NCBI GenBank assembly: GCA_024509875.1
Contig: JAMPIV010015252.1
Span: forward strand, 48,501 to 112,500
Length of the DNA: 64,000 bases
Reading direction: 5' to 3'
Origin: Oreohelix idahoensis
Taxonomy: Eukaryota; Mollusca; Gastropoda; Stylommatophora; Oreohelicidae
The translations under genes and the position numbers were made by a program. Under the pieces are notes generated by a model, which had not been told where the DNA came from, searched no databases, and saw only the letters and a list, made by a program, of their open reading frames with translations. This document shows positions 36,138 through 46,061 of this stretch, one piece after another; the first letter of the stretch is position 1; each line of letters starts with the position of its first letter.

Positions 36138-38123
36138 TGTAGCGAGATTTGGTACCTCTTGCTGTGTTTGTGGGAAAAATGTGTAGCGCGACACACACAC
36201 ACACACATACAGCGCAAGGATAACACGTGACGGAGCTTGCTTTGAAGTTTGAAGTAGGCGGAAAAAATGTGACTTACGTTCAGCCGGACAGTATTGAAAA
36301 AGGTAGGATAGCGAATATAAGAATGAATGGCCGACTTTAAAAGTTTGCGTTTACAGGAAATTAAATTTAAAACTACAAGAAAACGCCTGGTTGGAATACA
36401 TTTAAATAATAATAATTCACCAAAGGAGATATACTATAAATGATATCCAAAATGATATTATTCAAATATAAATAGTTTTAAAAATAATTAACATTTTTCA
36501 TCGTCATCACATCTGCTAAAAGTAAGCAAATAATCTTTAAAAATTTATTATACATACATGCCTAAACAAATTGCGATAAAACTTGAATAGAATGAAAGCC
36601 TCATAAGGGGAAAATGAAAGGATACCTAGGAAGGAAGGAAGGATATAAGTGTGTAGTGAAAAGAAGAGACAACAAGTACAGAAAAAGAACAGATCGCCTC
36701 AAATCGCCTCAAACCGAGAGACTAAACGAAAATCTTTTGGGACTTTATGAGGTGCTTTCTCGTACGGGCGAGAGACTGAAATATAAGGACAGAGCGGCGC
36801 GTTGAAAATCACACACACCAAATCCAGAAGCCAGAGTGAGAAACTGGAAGACAGCATCTGCAAGAAAAGTTCTTTTTTCACGCTGCATGCAAGGCAGATT
36901 AAATTCAGCCAATATAGTCTCACTGTGAGCTTATTAATCCTAAGAGGGTATGTAAGTTTATTAAAGATATATGTATGACTAATATCATTTTACTTTAGAT
37001 TTTATTTCCGATTGATTGTATCAGATATAATAAAAAGGGAATGACGCTAACCAGAGATAACCTTCACCGGCATTGTCAGGAAGCATAACCATTAATTGGT
37101 TAGCCAAATATATCATGACTAGTTCTTGCCTGGAAGCTTACGACATACCAGCAAGTACACAAGTGACTTGGCATCCATAAGTGGAAGGCAAAGGTTATAT
37201 CGTACCCATGTATCATAACATGTGATTTATTCATGTATGTTGTTAATTCTGCACAGTAGACATTATCTTATCATGCTATCTCTGTAACATACTACCATGA
37301 TTCATTCATTTATATACAAACACTGAAGACATGGTCGCATCATGAACAGCAGTTGGTGGTGAGATTGTTGGAACACCATGGCCACCTATTACCTTTTGTT
37401 CCAGGTTTTTATGATCAAATTTTATGATCATTCCTGATCGAGAAACTAAAGACTTGAGGACCGTTGATCCTGCTAACTGAAGCCTAGAAATCAACCAATC
37501 TTCAACACCTTAGTCCCCCGTAGTTATAGGGCGGGCTGAAGGACAGTCTGTTTATTCAAGTGTGTCTCAGGAACCTCAAGACGACGTGGCTAAGATCAGA
37601 TGAGTTTTATGTGTACTCAATCCAACAAATCCTGTGAGCAGTTTCTAAAACGACTTTCTATGATGAGAACTAGATAGCACGAGGTCTCAAATAGATAATG
37701 TGACAAACTTTTGTGTAATTTCAGTGGAAGATAAATCCAAGACTTTTTCTATTATTTATTTTAATTTGTAACTATAAATAATCATACATTTTACCATCTT
37801 CCAACACCCATTTCTCATTACAAGAATATATAGATATACATAATAAATTATGAAATCGTACTCATGTGACTTGGTAAATTTTTAACTGTTAAATTTTGAG
37901 TTACTTTTTCTAATTTAATTATATTATCACATAGGGTTATTATAGCAAAAGTAGCACCGTATACTTCTGAAGCCTAAATCTATTGTCCAGCTCAGAGTAT
38001 TCACAGCTGTAACTCACTTGTGATACCAGTGTACTTCTCGGGCACTGGAACTTCATACTTTCTGGAGAGAGATTCTACTTCTTCTCTACCACTATTATCA
38101 TACTAGGAAAACCTTTCGCTACA
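36138..38123 (+). repeat. G4 3' LTR
   Basis: Begins TGTAGCGAGATTTGG after the polypurine tract and ends TTCGCTACA before the ACAAC duplication. It contains a short CA run near 36188 and no coding sequence that I can support. Confidence 0.8.
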
Positions 38124-38493
38124 ACAACTGGAGTTGATGTAGTGGTCAAGCGTGTTACTGGGACAAGTGGTAGGACAGGTACCTGTGTTTGGTAACTTTA
38201 GTCGGTCAAATTCGGCGAGGATTTCACCCTGTAAAGCCAGCAGATGTTCAAATTCAGGGCGAGTCAACGTAATGCCGATTTTGGTAGGAAACTTTAGATG
38301 GGATTCATCAAAGTATTTTCGCACGTGTAGTAAAGGTTGGTCTCTGTAAAAACTTAAAGACGCGGCGTTTTCCAATGGTATAAGCATGTCATCACATCTA
38401 CGCATGTACACCCAGTTTGTGGGACCGGCGTTGGGGGTAGTCATCTTCAGCGAGGTTTGAACGCGAGTGTCTGGGCGTTGGTCTCCCAAGTGT

Positions 38494-38504
38494 CTATTTA
38501 TATG
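38494..38504 (-). promoter_or_regulatory. TATA box of the V2 PC4-like gene
   Basis: Minus strand CATATAAATAG, 50 bp before the ATG at 38444. The V3 copy has the same box (62140-62150) at the same distance from its ATG (62200). Confidence 0.65.
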
Positions 38505-38887
38505 AAAGAAAACTAGTTTAATCTGGTTTTGAAACGCGTACAGACATGTCTGAAACATGTCCAGACTTGTTGTGCACTAACAGAGGGCTGATTAGTTGAA
38601 AAACTAATCGATCGTTGACGCGTTGTCGATATGAAAAAAAATTTGTGCTGGTATTTTAAGTGTATGACGCAGCAGTGTGTTGGTGTGTTTGTTTATTTAT
38701 ACAATATATATTTTACAAACATTGGTGTGTTGGTTTATTTATACAATATATATTTTACAAACATTTATTTATACGACATAAATAACAAAGGTTTATAAAT
38801 AGAAGTTTATATTTAATTATCTCTATTTTAAAAGATGACTTCAGTTAAAGAGGAAAATATAAAAAGCGATAACGGCGCGTAGGTTAC
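38505..38887 (-). other. V2 sequence upstream of the PC4-like gene
   Basis: Conserved with V3 (52082-52234 joined to 61951-62139). It includes two tandem copies of a ~50-bp AT-rich unit (ACAATATATATTTTACAAAC at about 38700 and 38745), TTGACGCGTTGTCGAT, and an inverted pair around AACTAATCG/CGATCGTT. Element G1 inserted at its upstream edge. Confidence 0.6.
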
Positions 38888-40276
38888 TGATAAGGGTGGA
38901 TTTGAGCTGAAGTGGTAACTTGCCACCCTTATCGACACCTGGTATTAAAGTGTAAGATGTAGGTGTCTTCTCTGATTTAGGATGTTGCTGTGTATGTGGT
39001 AGTGGAACAGTTCACAGGGTTATCACACAGGCAACATGACGTGTAGAGTCATAGAAAGGGTAACTTCGTTGTATAAGTTTCTTCCATTTATTGCACGCCA
39101 CAAAACAGTCATGATACTTATGACATCAACATAGTTAACGAGTTCAGCAAGATGATATGGCACATTGAAAACAATTTCTGTAGTCAGCAATGACAGCTGT
39201 TGTATATATGCGTCATAAGACATCACAGTTCAATAGATTCAGAAATTCATAAATCATAGAGTTCTAGTTCGTGAAGCTGTATAAATAATAATAATTTCTA
39301 TAACTTCTGCAACAGTGTCAGCTACAGATCTTCAATGTTCATAAACAATAATAAATGCTCCCATACTGATGCTAGCAGATCAGTTGTATACAATAAGTCC
39401 GTTCACTGTCTGCACGTGAATAGCATACATGGGCTACAGGTCAGCTCGACCTTTATAATGTTCCTAAGTCTAACCATCTGACTTGGACGTGATCTCTGAT
39501 ATAACGAATCCTGGAACACAGACAATAGTCTTGTTGGTCTAGAGCGACCCATATATATTTAACTAGTTCAGGTATAAAGCTACCGGTGACTTAATCCTAG
39601 TCAAAGTACCTCTCCATTTTGCATCACACAGGCGAGCAAATAGGCGACAAAATGACGAACCTCTAGATGATAGCATAAAGTTCGATACAAGAGGAATTAC
39701 CTTATTTCGGAAAATCAACCATGAACATATGCCTCCAGGCAGGCGTGAATAATACTGGGAAATAGTCTAGTTAGCTAACTAACTCACAAAGACACTGTAT
39801 TTCCCTCAGAGAATCACAAGACGCAGTTGCGTCTGCTCGCTTCTTAAACCATTTTCCAACTGCCGAACTGGGCGGAACACACAGAACGAACTCCCAGCTT
39901 TTGACATGCGCAGAACGACAATCTCTGAGTTGCCGTTCACAATAAGACGATTCTAAGAACATTCGAGATAAAAGTCTTACACAGTCGCGCCTTTTATGGT
40001 CATGAAAAGAAGCGTTAAGAAAGGTTTCAGACATCTACCATAGTTGACTGGTACTACCAAATAAGGAGATGTGGTCACGCTTCGTTCAAGAAATTATAGA
40101 CCGAACGTGTCTCTATACAAGAGAAGGCAACTCCTAAAAAATTGTAGTTTCGATAACTCGGATTATGTCCCTTTGACCATAGAAAACATAATACACACTT
40201 CAGTCAAAAAAAAAATGATCATACATATCAAAAAATGTTTATACAAACGAAAAATAATAATGATCCGTGCGTAACA
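38888..40276 (-). repeat. G1 3' LTR (left)
   Basis: On the + strand it starts TGATAAGGGTGG and ends GTGCGTAACA. In element sense it therefore runs TGTTACGC to CTTATCA. ORFs within it (such as 39771-40034) are duplicated in the other LTR but show no recognised domain. Confidence 0.95.
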
Positions 40277-40295
40277 TTACCGCACCCTCCCTGGA
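40277..40295 (-). other. G1 polypurine tract
   Basis: Minus strand CCAGGGAGGGTGCGGTAA directly adjoins the LTR start TGTTACGC. Confidence 0.7.
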
Positions 40296-41053
40296 AAAAA
40301 AAAAATGAAACATTTTTTTTTTTAAATCCTGGAGCCGGAAAAAATCTAGGCTCCTAACGCACGTATGATGCGTGGATATATACCTAACAAATTAGCTCAA
40401 CGCATGGAGCGACACTGAGATCATATCTCAGATCCTTAGAGAAAAAATTTATCTAAGTATACGCTGATATATTCCAGGAAGGTGCCACCAACACACGCCA
40501 CAATGATGGCAACAACATAATGACAATCAAATTATTCTCATACCAATATATGAAATTAAATATATTATGTGTTATCATACAATGTGTTGCAAATAGCGGT
40601 GTAATTTACTAATATACCGCACTATATTATTACATTATATAAAGTAACAGTAATTAATAAGTAATACATGTGTTGATCTTCGGTGACATAAAATATTCAA
40701 TAGAAGAAGATGTGGACATCATCCGCTCCCAATGTAGGACAGGACTTGATATCCTCAAAGTTCCACAATGGACATAAACTCGCAGACTTCAATGATGTGC
40801 TGCGAAAATATCAATAACACAAATCTTAAAGACAACTGGTAAATTTCTTAATACAATCCTGAAAATAATTTACTTAAATGTGGCCGAGTGATCTTTTGGC
40901 CCGTATATCACTAACTAAGCCTTCTTAGATAATTACATGGTACAATGTTATAAATTTCCCTCAAAAAAAAAAAAAAGTGAGACAAAATCTACTAACATGT
41001 CATTATAACATTGGACTGTATATCAGGAAATATATATATATATGACAGAAGAA
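40296..41053 (-). other. G1 3' untranslated region
   Basis: About 760 bp, AT-rich and without a gene. It shares scattered words with the G2 3' region. A short AT repeat lies at 41031-41042. Confidence 0.6.
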
Positions 41054-44000
41054 TCATGTGGAATCGTGTGGACATCTGGACAGAATGTCTGCCATTACAT
41101 TATCCGAACCACGGATAGCTCGAACCGAGAAATGAAATGGTTGAAGAGCTATGGCATAACGAGTGGACCTCGAGCTCTTCAAGTTTTTGCTCTGAATAGC
41201 AGTAAGCGCTTTCTGGTCGGTTTCCACAATGAAATGTGCGCCTAGAAGAAATCTTTGTAACTTCAGAATAGACCATACCATAGCCAATAACTCACGGTCT
41301 AAAACCGAGTAATTCTTTTCTGCAGCGTTTAATTTCCTAGAGATATACATCACCGGATGCAAAGTATCAGAATACTCCTGCATTAGTGCTGCCCCAATCC
41401 CTGTTGACGAGGCGTCACTTCGAAGAACAAAAGTCTTCTCAATAGTAGGTAACTTAAGAATAGGTGGAGATGAAAATAGGGCTTTAACCTGGTCCAATGA
41501 GGATTGACATTCTTTAGACCAGCGGATCAGATTAGGCGACCCTTTCTTCAATAAAGTAGAAAGCGGTGCCATAATGGAGGACAGATTCGGAATGAATCGT
41601 CCGTAGAATTGAATCAAACCTAATAGACTCCTTACTTGTTTCTTCGTCTTAGGGACCGAAATGTTAAGTATTTTTGAAACATTGTGGTCCTCTGTCTTTA
41701 AAAGACCATGACCAACCCGATGACCTAGGAAAGAAATCTCGCTAAAGCCTATAAAGGCTTTAGAGGGTTTTGCAGTCAAGTTATACTCGCGAAGAGTAGA
41801 CAGTAATTCGTATAAACCCAAATAATGATCTTCCCAAGAATCACTGAATAGACAGATATCATCTAGGTATGCTATGACATCTGTACGATATGCGAGAATT
41901 CGCCGCATCATGCGTACGAATGTAGCAGGGGCGTTCATAAGACCAAAAGGCATGAAATTCCATTGGAATAAACCCCTAGGTGTAGAAAAAGCTGTAAAAG
42001 GTTTGGCACGTTCAGTTAGCGGGACTTGCCAATAACCTTTAGACAAATCTAGTTTGGTAAAGAATCTAGAATTAGAAAGTTTATTGAGTAGCTCTTCTAA
42101 TGAAGGCATAGGTTCAGCATCGAACTTCGTAACTTGGTTCAATTTGCGATAATCTACGCAAATGCGAATGTTATTATCCTTCTTTCGAACAATAACCATA
42201 GACGAAGAGTATGCTGAAGTGGATGGTTCAATGATTTCCAAACGTATCATTTCATCCAACTCTTTTTCGACTTGAGACTGGAAATGGATAGGTATTGGAT
42301 ATGGTCTGACTCTGATAGGATTGTGATCAGTTAGCACAATGTCATGTTCTATGACATGTGTGTGTCCCGGGATGTCTGTAAGAACATCCTGAAATGTTTG
42401 CAACATCGAAGAAACTTGTCGATGTTCCTCAGCGGAAAGATTTGGAGAAACGGTCACGTTTTTCCAAGATTCCGTAGAATAAAGTGGGACCATAGAAAGA
42501 GGAAGATTGACATCAGAAAAAGTAGTTTCCTCATCCTGTATAACTGACAGAGATGAGTACTGACCATGAGTTGCTTGTGAATTGTCCGTAGCCTGGAAAA
42601 TAGGCTGCAAATAGTCAGGTCTTTCATAAAATTCTGTGAGCATATTTATGTGGAAAGTTTTATGCTTTCCATCAATATCGACAACATAGTCGACATCAGA
42701 AATTTTGGAGACTATTGCATATGGACCTTTCCATGCAATTAGAAGTCTGTTCTCCCTTGAAGGAAGTAGAACGAGAGCTTTGTCACCTGGACAAAGTTGT
42801 CGTAGACATCTATTCTTATTTGCAAACTGCCTTGCCTTTTCTTTAGCAAATTCTGAAGACGAAGTTGCTAGTTTGCATGCCTCGATGATCTTTTGCCTAA
42901 GAGCAATGACGTACTCATAAGAAGATTGAGTCTCATCGCTAATATTATCGGCAGTGATTAGATCGTGAAGTAAAGACATAGGGCCGCGCGGTTGCGCGCC
43001 AAAGACAAGTTCAAAAGGGGAAAACCCCGTATGTTCATTGGGGACCTCTCTATACGCAAAGAGAGCCGCGGGTAAGACCCTGTCCCAATCCTGAGGATGA
43101 TCCTCAGTTATTTTACCAAGTAAAGTTTTCAGAGTCCTATTTAAACGTTCGACCAACCCATTAGACATTGGGTGATAGATACTGCTGCGAGACCTTTTAA
43201 TGTGTAGCATAGACATTACCTGTGACATAGTGTCTGATATAAGTTGGGTGCCATGGTCTGACAATATTTCTCCGGGAAAACCCAAGCGAGAAAATATCAG
43301 CCAAAGAGCGTCTGCGATATCAGCAGTTGAGATGCTCTTGAGAGGTATTGCCTCTGGCCAACGTGTGCACATATCGACACATGTAAGGATAAATTGATGT
43401 CCTCTAGCCGACTTAATTCTAAAAGGACCGATAATATCTATTGCCATTTTTTGAAAAGGGCGAATAGGAATGTCAGCAGCCTGGATAGGCGCAGCATGTC
43501 GTGGTCCTTTAGATTTGACCTCCTGACATACTTTGCAAGAGCGACAGTACATTCGTATGTCCTTGCTCACAAATGGCCAAAAGAAAGCCGCAAGAACCCT
43601 CGACTTTGTACGGGAAAAACCCATATGTCCAGCACATTGCGAGTCATGAGCATGTTGCAATATTTGCAATCTCATGCTCTTAGGCACAAGAATTTGTGAA
43701 TGAGTGGACGTAGTCGAGTCTTGTACCATACGTACAAGTACGCCGTTCTTCATAGAAATCCAAGATTTCCTATTAGTGTTCTGATTAGGATCACCTTTTT
43801 TTGCTAGAATGAAGAATTTTTGTAAAGAAGGATCTTCTTCTTGCAATTTGATAAATGAGTCACGTGTAATAGTCAAGTGACTATCTTGGTCATTTACTTC
43901 ATCATTATTAGTTAATGAAGTTTGAGGTGGATCCAGAGCATGTGCTCTTGTGACCACCGCATTGGTAGCTTCAATGTTTTGCTCTTCCCAAACAGCAATC

Positions 44001-45856
44001 TGCTGTGGGGTACATTCCCTAACTCCGTGAATACGACCAATAATAAGGTCCGCAATAGGGTTTGGAAGTAGACACGCGTGGACCTCTCCCGTGAAGAAAG
44101 GAGTAGCAATGTGTATTATAGCAGTAGGATACTTTTCTAACGTGCCACCAAATGTGACACATTTGATGACTTTTCCTGTAGCACAGGATGGATCTACAAG
44201 AGATTGCCTAACGCCGACAGTAGTACATCCAGAATCAAACAACACTGAGACTGGATTACTATTTACTAGCCCCTTATGTAATATAAGAGAACCTCTCCCA
44301 TCATGAGCAACATTAGCAGGAAGAGCGGGCAAAGGATGACCACAGCTTAGAGTACTAACGGTTTTCGGATCAAATAAAGTACTGCATTGGATACATTTAT
44401 TTGCCCTACCAAAATCAAAAGATGAGCATCCGATAGCATTATGGTCTTTATCATTATTAACCTGTTTATCTGCTCCCTGAGATTCTTGTTGAACAGAGTT
44501 TGTCTGTTGATATCTTTTTCTCTTATGTTGCGATCTACCGCGACCATTATTGCCTCTGCAATTATCATTAAAGTCCCTACTGTAATTTTTATCCTGGTTT
44601 GAGTTCCAGTTTCCATAACTGTCATTACTATCTCTATGCTGTTGAGAACCTCTATTATCTTGGTATTGAGGTCTCTGCATAAAATATTTCCCTCTATACC
44701 GATTACCTTTGTGAAAATTTCTAAAGTTAACCGGAGTAGAATAACGTGTAGTATTCGGTTGTCTCCAGTTCTGGGAAGAAGAATCACCCTGGAATTGATC
44801 ACTATGGTTCTGGGCATAATTACGATTACTCTTTTTATTGAAATTTTTCTGGCTACCCTGAAATTTACGCATAAAATTTGGGCCATAAGGTGCTGCCGAA
44901 GCAACTGGCAGACCTTCTTTCACCTTAGAGTTACTAATGGTTATGTGCGGATGCGCAGTAACATACTGGCTACAGTATTCTTCCATTTCTTTTATGTTTT
45001 TAGGCTTACGCTCATGAAGAAAAGATAGAAAAGCTTCATTAACAGAAGACATAACCTTATCTCTAAGTAGTAAATCCATAAGAGCTTCAAATGTATTTTC
45101 TGTCTTAGACAACTCAACCCATCGTAAAAAAGTAAGACGGATGCCTGAGATGAATTCAGAGAATTCAACTCCAGTTTCTGGTAACATGGTTTTAAATTTA
45201 AGACGATATCCGTCCTCGTTAAGTTGGTACTTCTTTAACAATGCCGCCCTGACAACCTCATAGTTGTTTTTGTCAGGCACATCTACCATACTCAACAAAG
45301 TCAAAGCATCACCTCTAAGTATCTTGGACAGATGATACACATATAATGTTTTATCTATATTATGCACATTACATGCACTTTCAAATCTATCTAGATAAAA
45401 TGTTATATCATCGATTGAGGGATTAAATGCTGGTAGATTAAGCTTGAAATCCTTAGCATTAGTCTTATTTGACACCTTATTTGCATCATTAGCATTACCA
45501 GTGTTCAATAACTTTAACTTCTCTAACTCTAAAGCTAAGACTTTTTCATCATGTTCCATTTTTGCTTTTCTCTCATCAGCCTCTCTTTGTAACCTTCTTT
45601 CTTCAGCCTCAGCCTGTAACTTTCTTTCTTCAGCCTGGGCCTGTAACTTTTTTTCTTCAGCCTCTATTTCAAGTCTCTTATTTTCAGCTTCTTTTTCAAG
45701 TCTCTTATTTTCAGCTTCTTTTTCAAGTCTCTTATTTTCAGCTTCTTTTTCAAGTCTCTTATTTTCAGCTTCTTTTTCAAGTCTCTTATTTTCAGCTTCA
45801 GCCTGAAGCCTCTTCTCCTGAAATTCTGCTTCTCTTTTTTGTTTTTCCATTTCCAT
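41054..45856 (-). CDS. G1 gag-pol polyprotein (main frame, 1600 codons)
   Basis: Encodes the replication proteins of the retrotransposon. Order by residue of this frame: coiled coil 1-115, with a 9-residue unit (ENKRLEKEA) repeated about five times; gag capsid-like block about 140-300; N/R/G/S-rich tail about 330-450; Cys/His cluster 476-506 (KCIQC, SCGH); aspartic protease LFDSG with Asp541; integrase zinc finger with H737, H744, C774 and C777; integrase catalytic D807, D867 and E903; GPY domain 1044-1046; reverse transcriptase with D1270 (KLDLSKGY) and YLDD 1330-1333; RNase H with D1481, E1522 and D1547; end SRCPHDST. All catalytic residues are present. Integrase precedes RT, the reverse of standard Ty3/gypsy and as in Gmr1-like elements. 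The ATG at 45856 is probably not the true start; the frame continues from gag at 46061 across a one-base shift. Confidence 0.95.
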   Translation of the reverse strand: MEMEKQKREAEFQEKRLQAEAENKRLEKEAENKRLEKEAENKRLEKEAENKRLEKEAENKRLEIEAEEKKLQAQAEERKLQAEAEERRLQREADERKAKMEHDEKVLALELEKLKLLNTGNANDANKVSNKTNAKDFKLNLPAFNPSIDDITFYLDRFESACNVHNIDKTLYVYHLSKILRGDALTLLSMVDVPDKNNYEVVRAALLKKYQLNEDGYRLKFKTMLPETGVEFSEFISGIRLTFLRWVELSKTENTFEALMDLLLRDKVMSSVNEAFLSFLHERKPKNIKEMEEYCSQYVTAHPHITISNSKVKEGLPVASAAPYGPNFMRKFQGSQKNFNKKSNRNYAQNHSDQFQGDSSSQNWRQPNTTRYSTPVNFRNFHKGNRYRGKYFMQRPQYQDNRGSQQHRDSNDSYGNWNSNQDKNYSRDFNDNCRGNNGRGRSQHKRKRYQQTNSVQQESQGADKQVNNDKDHNAIGCSSFDFGRANKCIQCSTLFDPKTVSTLSCGHPLPALPANVAHDGRGSLILHKGLVNSNPVSVLFDSGCTTVGVRQSLVDPSCATGKVIKCVTFGGTLEKYPTAIIHIATPFFTGEVHACLLPNPIADLIIGRIHGVRECTPQQIAVWEEQNIEATNAVVTRAHALDPPQTSLTNNDEVNDQDSHLTITRDSFIKLQEEDPSLQKFFILAKKGDPNQNTNRKSWISMKNGVLVRMVQDSTTSTHSQILVPKSMRLQILQHAHDSQCAGHMGFSRTKSRVLAAFFWPFVSKDIRMYCRSCKVCQEVKSKGPRHAAPIQAADIPIRPFQKMAIDIIGPFRIKSARGHQFILTCVDMCTRWPEAIPLKSISTADIADALWLIFSRLGFPGEILSDHGTQLISDTMSQVMSMLHIKRSRSSIYHPMSNGLVERLNRTLKTLLGKITEDHPQDWDRVLPAALFAYREVPNEHTGFSPFELVFGAQPRGPMSLLHDLITADNISDETQSSYEYVIALRQKIIEACKLATSSSEFAKEKARQFANKNRCLRQLCPGDKALVLLPSRENRLLIAWKGPYAIVSKISDVDYVVDIDGKHKTFHINMLTEFYERPDYLQPIFQATDNSQATHGQYSSLSVIQDEETTFSDVNLPLSMVPLYSTESWKNVTVSPNLSAEEHRQVSSMLQTFQDVLTDIPGHTHVIEHDIVLTDHNPIRVRPYPIPIHFQSQVEKELDEMIRLEIIEPSTSAYSSSMVIVRKKDNNIRICVDYRKLNQVTKFDAEPMPSLEELLNKLSNSRFFTKLDLSKGYWQVPLTERAKPFTAFSTPRGLFQWNFMPFGLMNAPATFVRMMRRILAYRTDVIAYLDDICLFSDSWEDHYLGLYELLSTLREYNLTAKPSKAFIGFSEISFLGHRVGHGLLKTEDHNVSKILNISVPKTKKQVRSLLGLIQFYGRFIPNLSSIMAPLSTLLKKGSPNLIRWSKECQSSLDQVKALFSSPPILKLPTIEKTFVLRSDASSTGIGAALMQEYSDTLHPVMYISRKLNAAEKNYSVLDRELLAMVWSILKLQRFLLGAHFIVETDQKALTAIQSKNLKSSRSTRYAIALQPFHFSVRAIRGSDNVMADILSRCPHDST
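45660..45810 (-). repeat. 27-bp coding tandem repeat in G1 gag
   Basis: The + strand unit TCAAGTCTCTTATTTTCAGC plus TTCTTTT repeats about five times in frame and lengthens the coiled coil of gag. G2 gag lacks this array, so it is specific to this copy or subfamily. Confidence 0.85.
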
Positions 45857-45859
45857 TTG

Positions 45860-46061
45860 AAATCTTTTTTTCCTCCACCTGCATCTGCAGTTTCTTTTGT
45901 TCTATTTCAGCCTCTATTCTCTTTTGTTCAGTTTGTTCTTTCATTTTCTTTTCTTCCGACTTCAATGCCTTGGCATATTGAACAGTCGCAAATTCTTCTA
46001 ATTTATCACCTGTCTTCCCAAGGGCTTTACCCTGCTCAATAAAGTACTCAAATGTAGACAT
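45860..46061 (-). CDS. G1 gag N-terminus (separate frame)
   Basis: Starts at ATG 46061 (MSTFEYFIEQGKALGK), homologous to the gag start of G2 (24777). It continues as a charged coiled coil to VEEKK at about 45870, where a run of seven A on the coding strand puts the next coding stretch (45856 onward) out of frame. With six A the frame would be continuous. The break is either a single-base mutation, an assembly homopolymer error, or a frameshift site. Confidence 0.8.

Larger units (their letters stand above)
34750..38123 (+). mobile_element. G4: internally deleted gypsy retrotransposon of the G3 family
   Basis: The insertion is bracketed by ACAAC (34745-34749 and 38124-38128) with TG...CA ends. 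It has a truncated left LTR (34750 to about 35370), an RT C-terminus plus RNase H (35374-36105), a polypurine tract (AAAGAAGAGGGC, about 36124-36135) and a full right LTR (36138-38123, 1986 bp). A single deletion from within the 5' LTR into RT has removed gag, protease, integrase and most of RT. A second deletion (~420 bp) lies within the left LTR. Confidence 0.85.
34592..38444 (-). pseudogene. V2 PC4-like gene, split by retrotransposon G4
   Basis: Coding starts at the ATG at 38444 (MTTPNAGPTNW), 50 bp downstream of a TATA box, and is interrupted at 38128 by G4. It resumes at 34749 and stops at 34592. Counting one copy of the 5-bp target duplication, the two pieces total 474 nt, an exact multiple of three, so the gene was intact when G4 inserted. 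Residues about 30-70 (FYRDQPLLHVRKYFDE, then FPTKIGITLTRPEFEHL) resemble the PC4 (p15) single-stranded DNA-binding fold: a basic strand, a KIGI/KGI turn and a final helix. The C-terminal piece ends in a basic PPKKQRPTKRLKL, a likely nuclear localisation signal. An upstream in-frame ATG at 38558 lies before the TATA box and is not preferred. A truncated copy is in V3 (62200). The role is inferred: ssDNA binding in replication or transcription of the element. Confidence 0.65.

Noticed and set aside
39771..40034. 87-codon minus-strand ORF duplicated at 48593-48856, which looked like a conserved gene family
   Set aside because: The two copies are the two LTRs of G1, so identity reflects LTR duplication and not selection on a protein.
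45660..45810. Five evenly spaced 27-bp repeats considered as a CRISPR array
   Set aside because: There are no unique spacers, and the repeats are in frame within gag. The sequence is eukaryotic.
45444..45981. Phe/Ser/Leu-rich + strand ORFs (120 and 139 codons) with a repeat structure
   Set aside because: They are antisense to the coiled-coil repeats of G1 gag.
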